A program made the translations under genes and the position numbers. The notes below the pieces were generated by a model that saw nothing but the letters and a program-made list of their open reading frames with translations, had not been told where the DNA came from and made no database searches. Of a stretch of 47,813 nucleotides of DNA, positions 1-6,710 are shown piece by piece; the first letter of the stretch is position 1, and each line of letters starts with the position of its first letter. This DNA comes from Chitinophaga barathri (GTDB lineage: Bacteria > Bacteroidota > Bacteroidia > Chitinophagales > Chitinophagaceae), in contig NZ_RMBX01000021.1 of assembly GCF_003807585.1 (NCBI RefSeq), positions 1-47,813 on the forward strand. Reading direction: 5' to 3'.

Positions 1-278
1 TCCGTAATAAACTCATTTACAGAATGTTTGCTGTCATAAAACGCCAAACGCCTTTTGATAAGAACTATTTAGCAGCGGCCTGAATTTTTTTTTGGTAGTC
101 TCTTTATCTTAGAATACGCAATGACGGGGCTGTTATTTTCCTTTAGCACTGCTCCTGGCAATGATGGGCTTTGCGCCGCTTGGGGCACTCATGTTGAGGA
201 TCAGCACCGAAGCAGGACTTTAGTCCGGATTCCAAACCGCTGCAAGTGCAGAGTATTCTAGTTGGTAAAGGCCCGGAT

Positions 279-1376
279 TTACGAAGCGGCCACGTTATAC
301 TTCGCCCGGTATTCGGTGGGCGTCATGCCGGTAATATCCTTGAATGCTTTATTGAATGTTGTTTTGTTCGCAAAGCCGGACTGGGCGTATACTTCCTGCA
401 TTTTCAGGTCATTGTTTTCCTGAGAGCAGATAAGGTGTTTGGCATGATTGACCCGCAACGCGTTGATGTAATCCGGGAAACTGAGCTGCATCTTTTCGTT
501 GACCGTCTGGCTGAGGTAATTGGTGGAGGTGCCCAGTTCATCCGCGAGCTCTTTCATCCGGATGTCCGGCTGGAGGAACAGCTGCCGTTCCTGCATCACT
601 TTCTGTAACCGGCGCACGATGTATTCCTGCGTTTCGGTACGCAGGGCGGAGGTTTTATATTTCCGGCCGGGCGTTTCAGCCGGGGTTTCTTTTTGCAGGG
701 AATTGGCCAGCACCAGCTTCTGGTAAACGGTGAAATAGATGCCCACCGTCATGATAAACTTCACTACCATAGCGTAATACATCACATCCGGCTCGTTATT
801 GACCAGCGCGGCTACGTACATGATGAGCGACAAGGCAAAACACAACGTAAAGATCAGCAGGTATTTCAGCGTTTTGACGCGGTATTGCAGGATACCGGCC
901 GCCACTTCCACGTTGGGCGCATACTTCTGGTAAAACCGGGCGGAGATCCCGCAATACACGATCAGCAGGGCGGTGGTGCCAAAGGCGGTGTAAGCGCCGG
1001 GCAGCAGGATGGCCTTTCTTCCCAGGAAAGGGAACAACAGTATCTGTACCAGCAGGTACGCCGTGGGCAGCAGGCAGAGCAGCGCGGGTTTTTTATTATA
1101 GGGAAGATTGTATTCCCTGGCCGTGTACAGCAGCAGCAGCGGGCCCATCAGGCTGATGATCATCCAGGCTACAATGGAGCCGGGGTTCCAGCTCACCCGG
1201 CCATAGAACATGTTAAACACGTAAGTAAACAGCGAAAGGGACAGCAACAATATCAGCCATCCCAGCAGGTGTTGTTTTTTCTGCGGATGGCGCAGCAATA
1301 TCACGCTCATCAACGTGCCGTTGGCCGCGGCGGCAAAAAAGAGCCAAAGAAAAACGGTGACAAAAAGGGGCATCAA
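279..1376 (-). CDS. AraC-family transcriptional regulator with multi-pass membrane N-terminus
   Basis: 365 residues. About the first 215 residues are a series of hydrophobic segments (six to seven likely membrane helices, beginning with a run at residues 4-27). The C-terminal part, about 250-361, is an AraC-type double helix-turn-helix: the first HTH is around MKELADELGTSTNYLSQTVN and the second contains SGFANKTTFNKAFK, followed by the typical GMTPTEYR ending. The protein is therefore probably a membrane-embedded receptor with a cytoplasmic DNA-binding tail. The upstream LytTR gene is on the same strand with a 15-nt gap, so the two are probably co-transcribed. The ligand and target genes cannot be read from the sequence. 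Bacteroidota commonly carry such membrane-AraC proteins; the HTH call is secure and the receptor role is inferred. Confidence 0.9.
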   Translation of the reverse strand: MMPLFVTVFLWLFFAAAANGTLMSVILLRHPQKKQHLLGWLILLLSLSLFTYVFNMFYGRVSWNPGSIVAWMIISLMGPLLLLYTAREYNLPYNKKPALLCLLPTAYLLVQILLFPFLGRKAILLPGAYTAFGTTALLIVYCGISARFYQKYAPNVEVAAGILQYRVKTLKYLLIFTLCFALSLIMYVAALVNNEPDVMYYAMVVKFIMTVGIYFTVYQKLVLANSLQKETPAETPGRKYKTSALRTETQEYIVRRLQKVMQERQLFLQPDIRMKELADELGTSTNYLSQTVNEKMQLSFPDYINALRVNHAKHLICSQENNDLKMQEVYAQSGFANKTTFNKAFKDITGMTPTEYRAKYNVAAS

Positions 1377-1391
1377 AATTACTTTTTGAGG

Positions 1392-1811
1392 TTATTCACC
1401 CAGCCATATTTTAAACCCGGCCACCCTTTCCCGGCTGATCAATATTTCCGTGGCGGGGATCTCTGGCCGGATGTGCAGCTTCAGCTTGCCGTTCCACCAG
1501 ACGCTCACGAGCTGAATGGCGCGGTAACTGATAATGAAGCTGCGGCTGGCCCGGTAAAAATACTCCGGGGAAACGGATTTTTCAATTTCGCCCAACGTCT
1601 GGGAAAGCAGGTATTCTTTGCCCTCATGGGTTTTGAGGTAACTGATCTTGTTCCGGGAGAAAAAATAAGCAATGTCCGTTACGTGGATAGACTGAATGGT
1701 TTGCCCGCGCTTTACAACAAAGCGTTCTTTGTAAGCGTTTTTTTTGATCAGCTCATGGAGCATCTGTCGCACGGCGGTGAGTTCCTCCGGAAGTAATTGT
1801 TCTGTTAGCAT
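1392..1811 (-). CDS. Standalone LytTR DNA-binding domain protein
   Basis: 139 residues from the ATG at 1811. The frame stays open to 1961, but the upstream part has no domain character and would cross a palindrome at 1957-1974, so the internal ATG (MLTEQLLPEE) is preferred. Residues about 30-137 match a LytTR domain: an opening strand (VKRGQTIQSIHV), the IAYFFSRNKISYL segment, then FYRASRSFIISYRAI, which corresponds to the usual F.R.H.S.iVN region. No receiver domain is present, so this is a LytTR-only regulator. LytTR proteins bind DNA through a beta-rich fold at promoter direct repeats. It lies 15 nt upstream of the membrane-AraC gene, which suggests one regulatory unit, possibly with the membrane protein as the sensor. 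Confidence 0.85.
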   Translation of the reverse strand: MLTEQLLPEELTAVRQMLHELIKKNAYKERFVVKRGQTIQSIHVTDIAYFFSRNKISYLKTHEGKEYLLSQTLGEIEKSVSPEYFYRASRSFIISYRAIQLVSVWWNGKLKLHIRPEIPATEILISRERVAGFKIWLGE

Positions 1812-1956
1812 GGTTCGGGGTTTATGTTTTGCAAAGAAAAAGGATTGTACTGGTAAAAACACCGGAAACCCGCTACCATGGCGTACGTAATTATAATTCC
1901 TTACTTCCGGGGCGGCATTTTGGGGCGCTGAACCGGGTAAAATGGCCCTTATTCCA

Positions 1957-1974
1957 TTCATTTCCTGAAATGAA
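1957..1974. promoter_or_regulatory. 18-nt palindrome, putative operator
   Basis: TTCATTTCCTGAAATGAA is an inverted repeat with two 8-nt arms and a 2-nt centre. It lies about 145 nt upstream of the LytTR start and about 195 nt upstream of the L,D-transpeptidase start. The short centre is poor for an RNA hairpin and suits a dimeric DNA-binding protein. The binding protein is unknown. Confidence 0.45.
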
Positions 1975-2112
1975 CGAAATCAAACTGACCGGTGACAATG
2001 CCGGCAGCGCCCAATTCCTGGCGTTATAAACAACTGATTATCAAGGGTGCATTTTTGACTGGAATTAGACAATTCAGTGATTGTAACAACAATACCCATG
2101 CAAGATTTTTCG

Positions 2113-2120
2113 TATCTTTG
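2113..2120 (+). promoter_or_regulatory. Bacteroidota -7 promoter box (TATCTTTG)
   Basis: TATCTTTG matches the Bacteroidota sigma-A -7 consensus TAnnTTTG exactly. It would start transcription near 2126, giving a leader of about 44 nt before the ATG at 2170. No clear TTTG -33 element is seen at the expected distance. Confidence 0.55.
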
Positions 2121-2169
2121 TGCCTCGCAATAACCATATTGAAAAACCGTTTAACATAGGAGAAAAGAT

Positions 2170-2916
2170 ATGAAGTGGATGAAATTACGCATTAACAAAA
2201 AAAGATACATACTGCCCTTTCTGGTATTAACTTCCCTATTCAGTTTGAAAGTGTCCTCGATCGGCAAGAAAAACAGCGGTGTGGTTGCTCCCGTAGCAGT
2301 CTCTCCTGTTGTTTCCGCCATGGCTGCTTTGTACGAAAATCTCTCGCTGGATTCCCTCGGGCTTTCCCGCGAAGCGTACCAGTATGCCATACAGGGTCAC
2401 GACCGCCTGCTGAAAGAAGGTAAGCTGCGCAACGATGATATATTATCTATCGTGGACTTCAGCCTGCCTTCCACCAAAAAGCGCCTGTTTGTAATCGACC
2501 TTGCGTCCGGCACGCTGTTGTTCAACTCCCTCGTGAGCCACGGAAGGAATTCAGGTAAAGAAATGGCGACAGACTTTTCCAACTCTCCCGAGAGTTTTAA
2601 AAGCAGCCTTGGTTTTTATGTGACCGGCAAAACTTACCGCGGCCAGCACGGCTATTCGCTCAAGCTGGAAGGTGAGGAAGACGGGATCAATAACAACGCC
2701 ATGGAAAGAGGTATCGTGATGCACGCGGCGAATTATGTGGATGAAAAACTGGCCCGTCTCCAGGGTTACATCGGCAGAAGCCTTGGCTGCCCTGCCATCC
2801 CGACGAAGCTGCATAAAAAGATCATCGGCAAGATCCAGAACGGCACCTGCCTGTTCATGTACAGCCCCGATACAAAATACCTGTCCGCCTCGCGGATGCT
2901 GCAGGCGGCAGCATAA
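2170..2916 (+). CDS. Murein L,D-transpeptidase catalytic-domain family protein (YkuD_2-like)
   Basis: 248 residues. The N-terminus is positively charged with a hydrophobic stretch at residues 13-30, an export signal or anchor. The catalytic region includes SHGRNSGK (about 123-130), MHAANYV with His185, and GRSLGCPAIP with Cys207, the arrangement of the catalytic-cysteine motif (S-x-G-C) with its upstream His in L,D-transpeptidase folds. The family modifies or cross-links peptidoglycan in the periplasm; the exact reaction here is unknown. The start is backed by AGGAG at 2158-2162, 7 nt upstream, and an exact -7 promoter box at 2113-2120. The next gene on the same strand starts 47 nt later but has its own possible -7 box. 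Confidence 0.85.
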   Translation: MKWMKLRINKKRYILPFLVLTSLFSLKVSSIGKKNSGVVAPVAVSPVVSAMAALYENLSLDSLGLSREAYQYAIQGHDRLLKEGKLRNDDILSIVDFSLPSTKKRLFVIDLASGTLLFNSLVSHGRNSGKEMATDFSNSPESFKSSLGFYVTGKTYRGQHGYSLKLEGEEDGINNNAMERGIVMHAANYVDEKLARLQGYIGRSLGCPAIPTKLHKKIIGKIQNGTCLFMYSPDTKYLSASRMLQAAA

Positions 2917-2940
2917 CGGTTCATAACGCCCAGATTGTCT

Positions 2941-2948
2941 TATTTTTG
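2941..2948 (+). promoter_or_regulatory. Possible -7 box (TATTTTTG) for the GH9 gene
   Basis: TATTTTTG fits TAnnTTTG and lies 15 nt before the GH9 start codon at 2963, so the leader would be very short. No -33 element is evident. AT-rich gaps often contain such strings, so confidence is limited. Confidence 0.35.
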
Positions 2949-2962
2949 AACATATCCGGGCC

Positions 2963-4777
2963 ATGATGAAACGTACTTTACTCTTTATACTTTTTTTACC
3001 ATTACTGATAGCCGCACAAAAAGAAACGCCGGAAGCATATATCCGAATCAATCAACTCGGGTATTTGCCTTCCGGCGTTAAAGCTGCGGTTTGGGGAAGT
3101 TTCTCTTCCAACACGATCAGCTCCTTCCAGCTCATAGATTCCGCCAGCGGCAAGGCCGTATTCACCGCCCCGGCTGGCAAGGCTTTCGGCAGTTATGGCC
3201 CATTCACACAATCCTACCGTCTCGATTTTACTACATTTTCAAAGCCCGGTACTTATTACCTGCAAGCGGGCGGCGCCACCTCGCCGGTGTTCCGCATCGG
3301 GAATGATGTGTACAAAGGCGCGGCGGATTTCTGCCTGCGTTATCTCCGCCAGCAGCGTTGTGGGTTTAATCCGTTCTTAAAAGATTCCTGTCATACTTTC
3401 GACGGATACACGTTATACGGCCCTATGCCGGACAGCACAAGAATAGATGCTTTCGGCGGCTGGCACGACGCCAGCGATTACCTGCAATACTCCACTACTT
3501 CAGCCAATACGGTATATCATCTCCTCGCGGCTTACCGCGATTTCCCACGCGTATTCACCGATGATCACGATGCGAACGGCCTCCCGGAAAAGAATAACAC
3601 GGCGGACGTACTGGACGAAGCCCGCTGGGGCCTGGACTGGTTGCTGCGCATGCATCCGCAGGATGACTGGCTGTTCAACCAGATCGCGGACGACCGGGAT
3701 CACCGTGGTATGCGTATACCTGCGCTGGATTCGTTTTATGGGAGAGGTTTTGAAAGGCCGGTATATTTCTGCTCAGGCCAGCCACAGGTGCAGGGCGTGA
3801 AATATAAAAAGATGAACCGGTCCACCGGTGTGGCTTCCACGGCCGGTAAGTTCTCCAGCGCTTTTGCGCTTGGGTATTCGGTGTTGGAGAAAAAAGATCC
3901 TGCATACGCCAATAAACTCAGGACAAAAGCAGGCACCGCTTATACATTAGGTGTGCGAAAGCCCGGTGTGCAGCAAACCGCTTCGGTCCTTTCTCCTTAC
4001 ATCTATGCAGAAGATAACTGGACGGATGACATGGAACTGGCCGCCGCGCGGATGTTCACCATCACCAAAGACAAACATTACCTCGCTGAGGGTATGAAAT
4101 ACGCGGAAGAAGAAACCATCACGCCCTGGCTGGGCGCGGATACGGCGAGCCATTATCAATGGTATCCTTTTATCAATATCGGTCACTACGAAATGGCCGC
4201 GCAGGCAGCGGGCGCTGATAAACAAAAGCTGCTCGGTTACTACCGGGCTGGTATCGAAAAGGTATGGCGGAAAGCAAAAAACAATGCATTTTACCGCGGT
4301 GTTCCGTTTATCTGGTGCAGCAATAATCTCACCGCTGCTTTTGCGATACAATGTTACTGGTACCAAACCTTAAGCGGGAAAAACGATTACGCCGCGCTGG
4401 CGCAGGCGAACGTGGACTGGCTCTTCGGATGTAATCCCTGGGGCACGGCGATGGTGTATGGCCTGCCGCAGCACGGCGATACGCCGGTGGACCCGCATTC
4501 CGCATTCACCCACCTCAAACAATACCCGATAGACGGCGGCCTGGTAGACGGGCCGGTGTACGGCACGATCTACAACAGCCTCATCGGCATCCGCCTGGCC
4601 GAACCTGATGAATATGCGGCTTTCCAGAGCAGCCTGGTAGTGTACCATGATGATTACGGGGACTACAGTACAAACGAACCTACCATGGACGGTACGGCAT
4701 CTTTGATCTACCTGCTTGCGTTGAAAGAAAATGAAGGGATTAAAACCAGCTTGCCAAAAAACCGATCAGTAAAGTAG
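2963..4777 (+). CDS. Glycoside hydrolase family 9 protein with N-terminal Ig-like domain
   Basis: 604 residues. A Sec signal peptide (about 1-19) precedes a cellulase-type Ig-like domain (about 24-112, starting IRINQLGYLP) and then a GH9 (alpha/alpha)6 barrel. The catalytic base region reads GGWHDASDY, with Asp169 and Asp172 in the place of the usual DAGD. The acid region is YSTNEPTMDG with Glu572. The substrate segment GCNPWGTAMVYGLPQHG is present, but the later HHR-like triplet of classical endoglucanases is replaced by PHSAFT. GH9 includes endoglucanases, cellobiohydrolases, beta-glucosidases and exo-beta-glucosaminidases. The deviations and the nearby nagA make an exo-acting amino-sugar specificity a reasonable hypothesis. 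The 3' end overlaps the convergent sigma gene by 38 nt. Confidence 0.88.
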   Translation: MMKRTLLFILFLPLLIAAQKETPEAYIRINQLGYLPSGVKAAVWGSFSSNTISSFQLIDSASGKAVFTAPAGKAFGSYGPFTQSYRLDFTTFSKPGTYYLQAGGATSPVFRIGNDVYKGAADFCLRYLRQQRCGFNPFLKDSCHTFDGYTLYGPMPDSTRIDAFGGWHDASDYLQYSTTSANTVYHLLAAYRDFPRVFTDDHDANGLPEKNNTADVLDEARWGLDWLLRMHPQDDWLFNQIADDRDHRGMRIPALDSFYGRGFERPVYFCSGQPQVQGVKYKKMNRSTGVASTAGKFSSAFALGYSVLEKKDPAYANKLRTKAGTAYTLGVRKPGVQQTASVLSPYIYAEDNWTDDMELAAARMFTITKDKHYLAEGMKYAEEETITPWLGADTASHYQWYPFINIGHYEMAAQAAGADKQKLLGYYRAGIEKVWRKAKNNAFYRGVPFIWCSNNLTAAFAIQCYWYQTLSGKNDYAALAQANVDWLFGCNPWGTAMVYGLPQHGDTPVDPHSAFTHLKQYPIDGGLVDGPVYGTIYNSLIGIRLAEPDEYAAFQSSLVVYHDDYGDYSTNEPTMDGTASLIYLLALKENEGIKTSLPKNRSVK

Positions 4778-5291
4778 TGCGTTGCAGTCCATTGCGGAGC
4801 AGGCGCAAAGCCTTACGCATATGCTGTTCCACGGTATTCACGGAAATACCGGAACGTTCCGCGATCTCTTTATTGCTCAGCTCTTCCGAACGGCTTAATA
4901 AAAATACCTGGCGGCATTTGTCCGGCAGCTGCTGGATGGCATCGGCCATCCGGAGGGAGAGTTCTTTATGGGAAAGATAAGTTTCCACATCGTTGGAAAC
5001 AGCCGGTGGGCGGGTTTCCTGGAATACTTCGTATTTGTGGTGGATGTATTGGCGGTGCAGGTAATTTAACACACGGTTGCGGAGCGCGGTAAAGATATAG
5101 GCTTTAAAAGAGGTGTGAATGTCGAGGCGGTCCTTCCGTTCCAGCAGTTCCAGGAATACTTCCTGTACAAACTCCCGGGCGGTTTCTTTATCGCCGGTCT
5201 TTTCATATGCCTTTTTGAGCAGCATCACCGCATAACGCTCATACAAGGCGTCAAACGCTGCCTGGTCGCCCTTTTTCCAGCATGTGAGCAA
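4740..5291 (-). CDS. ECF RNA polymerase sigma-70 factor (FecI-like)
   Basis: About 183 residues. Region 2 covers GDQAAFDALYERYAVML to YIFTALRNRVLNYLHRQ, and region 4 covers LPDKCRQVFLLSRSEELSNKEIAERSGISVNTVEQHMRKAL with a clear helix-turn-helix. No ATG exists in frame between the upstream stop (5406-5408) and residue 23. The TTG at 5291 is the only standard start, although the preceding codons encode DVDL, which also resembles the family N-terminus, so an upstream ATT (5324) is possible. The gene is divergent from fecR (181-nt gap) and convergent with the GH9 gene. It probably drives the fecR-susCD-nagA set when released by the anti-sigma factor. Confidence 0.88.
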   Translation of the reverse strand: MLTCWKKGDQAAFDALYERYAVMLLKKAYEKTGDKETAREFVQEVFLELLERKDRLDIHTSFKAYIFTALRNRVLNYLHRQYIHHKYEVFQETRPPAVSNDVETYLSHKELSLRMADAIQQLPDKCRQVFLLSRSEELSNKEIAERSGISVNTVEQHMRKALRLLRNGLQRTTLLIGFLASWF

Positions 5292-5472
5292 ATCTACGTC
5301 CGTATGGTGTGTATAGTGTGGAATAGACTTTGGTTGTTTTGCGTAAGTTAAATGTAATAAAAAATAAGGGCTAATTACAAAGTGAAACCAAAAAGAAATA
5401 TTTTTTTAATACCAGTAACGGTTTGTTTTTTATTGTTTGTCCTATATGGTAACAGAAGTATAAATTCCGCCT

Positions 5473-6453
5473 ATGGGCCTGATCGATTTAAAAGCACTGC
5501 TGGAAAAATACAAAGCCGGAACCTGCACCCCGGAAGAGCTGAAGGCGCTGGAAGAATGGTATGAAACCTGGCATCATCCCGATGCCGAGCCCGTGCAATG
5601 GCGCCCGGACGAAGAGCTGGCGAAGGAGCTGTTACAGGATTTCCGGGAGATGCGGCGCAGCAAGGAAGCCCTTTTCCGTGGCGGCTCGGGCGGTACCTGG
5701 TGGAAAGCAGCGGCAGTGGTCGTTCCTATCATCGGCATCGGCGCCCTGCTGTGGACCAGCCGCCCTTCTGTGAAAGAACCCGCCCCCGGCCCCGTGTTGG
5801 CTACAGTGCCCGCGAAGCCGGACAGCAAACGTTTCATCCTGCTGCCCGATAGCAGTACCGTGGTATTGCGTGAGGGCAGCACCCTCATATATCCTGACGT
5901 GTTCAAAGGCAACGCCAGGGAAGTGACGCTCACCGGCGAAGGGTATTTCGATATCCGGGAACAGCCGGGCAAACCCTTCCGCATCCGCTCCGGCAAAGTG
6001 ATCACCACCGTGCTGGGCACTTCCTTTAACATCAAAGCATACCCGGACGAGCCTTCCGTGACCGTAACCGTTACCAAAGGCAAAGTGAAAATAGAAGAAG
6101 GCGGCAGCAACAAACTCCTCGGCATCCTGCTGCCGGACCAGCAGATCGTATATGAAAACGAAACCGCCGCCACCAAACCCGTGAAAGCGGTGGAGACCGT
6201 AGCCTGGGTAAAAAAAGGAATGGACTTCAACTCCGTGCCGTTTGAAGAGATCGCCCGGCAGATCGGCGAACAATACCAGGTAAAGATCCTGTTTGCCAAC
6301 GACGCGCTCCGGCAATGCCGCATCCGTGCTACGTTTGAAGGCACGGAAACGCTGGATAAAGTACTGTATATCTTATGCACCGTGGGAAATGCCACTTATA
6401 CCATCCGGAACAACGAAGTAACGATCAATGGAGACGGCTGCATGACCGAGTAA
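5473..6453 (+). CDS. FecR-family anti-sigma factor
   Basis: 326 residues. The cytoplasmic N-terminal part (about 1-75, starting LLEKYKAGTCTPEELKALEEWY) is the usual sigma-binding module. A single membrane helix spans about 77-95. The periplasmic FecR domain follows (about 118-210, including GEGYFDIREQPGKPFRIRSG and TVLGTSFNIKAY), then a C-terminal domain of the DUF4974 type (about 245-320, starting GMDFNSVPFEEIARQIGEQY). By family knowledge it receives a signal from the TonB-dependent transporter SusC through the latter's STN domain and controls the ECF sigma. The partner sigma gene is divergent rather than upstream on the same strand, which is less usual. susC follows on the same strand after 257 nt. 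Confidence 0.9.
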   Translation: MGLIDLKALLEKYKAGTCTPEELKALEEWYETWHHPDAEPVQWRPDEELAKELLQDFREMRRSKEALFRGGSGGTWWKAAAVVVPIIGIGALLWTSRPSVKEPAPGPVLATVPAKPDSKRFILLPDSSTVVLREGSTLIYPDVFKGNAREVTLTGEGYFDIREQPGKPFRIRSGKVITTVLGTSFNIKAYPDEPSVTVTVTKGKVKIEEGGSNKLLGILLPDQQIVYENETAATKPVKAVETVAWVKKGMDFNSVPFEEIARQIGEQYQVKILFANDALRQCRIRATFEGTETLDKVLYILCTVGNATYTIRNNEVTINGDGCMTE

Positions 6454-6463
6454 CAAAAAATAA

Positions 6464-6547
6464 ATCGGGTAATAGAAAATATTCAACGCTAACAATGTAA
6501 TAGAGAAATAAGATCGGGTAATAGAAAATATTTACCGCTAACAATGT
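6464..6547 (+). repeat. Pair of 35-nt direct repeats between fecR and susC
   Basis: Copy 1 is 6464-6498 and copy 2 is 6513-6547. Each starts ATCGGGTAATAGAAAATATT and ends CGCTAACAATGT, with two mismatches between copies. The start-to-start distance is 49 nt. The copies lie directly after the fecR stop codon, 164-247 nt before the susC start, so they may be protein-binding sites or a duplicated leader element. Confidence 0.75.
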
Positions 6548-6618
6548 TCAGTGACCAAATTCTTATGCCATGACCCGGAAAATGCGTCCGCCTTCCTGAC
6601 GATAATGGATATGAGAAA

Positions 6619-6680
6619 CCCCTCCGTACTGTGGTAGGTCGGGAGGGGCTTAGCTTAAAACTCAAACAGCCCGAGGGCTG
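6619..6680 (+). terminator. Two possible hairpins in the susC leader (attenuator or terminator)
   Basis: CCCCTCC at 6619-6625 pairs with GGAGGGG at 6642-6648 around a 16-nt loop. A second, tight hairpin CAGCCCGAGGGCTG occupies 6667-6680 and is followed by a T-rich stretch (ATTCTTCATCATTTT). Together they could end the fecR transcript or attenuate read-through into susC. A canonical long T-run is absent. Confidence 0.4.
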
Positions 6681-6710
6681 ATTCTTCATCATTTTAAACT
6701 ATTGCAATTT

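Larger units (their letters stand above)
1812..2169. other. Gene-free divergent regulatory region
   Basis: This 358-nt gap separates two divergent starts (LytTR on minus, L,D-transpeptidase on plus). It holds an 18-nt palindrome at 1957-1974, a good -7 box at 2113-2120 for the plus gene, and a Shine-Dalgarno-like AGGAG at 2158-2162. A TTTCTTTG sequence on the minus strand (1832-1839) is one mismatch from the -7 consensus and could serve the LytTR gene. No credible coding frame was seen. Confidence 0.6.

Noticed and set aside
1..278. Possible gene or RNA in the first 278 nt
   Set aside because: Only a small GGACT/AGTCC inverted repeat (about 215-226) was seen; no coding frame, tRNA shape or strong terminator could be supported.
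246..1796. Long plus-strand open frames opposite the AraC and LytTR genes
   Set aside because: They lie antisense to well-supported genes, have biased His/Gln/Gly composition and no domain pattern; they are frame shadows of GC-rich coding sequence.
6702..6710. TTG start for susC three codons upstream of the ATG
   Set aside because: An ATG follows immediately and gives the same domain content; no ribosome-binding sequence favours the TTG. The same reasoning moved the starts of the RDD gene (16951) and the giant gene (33388).
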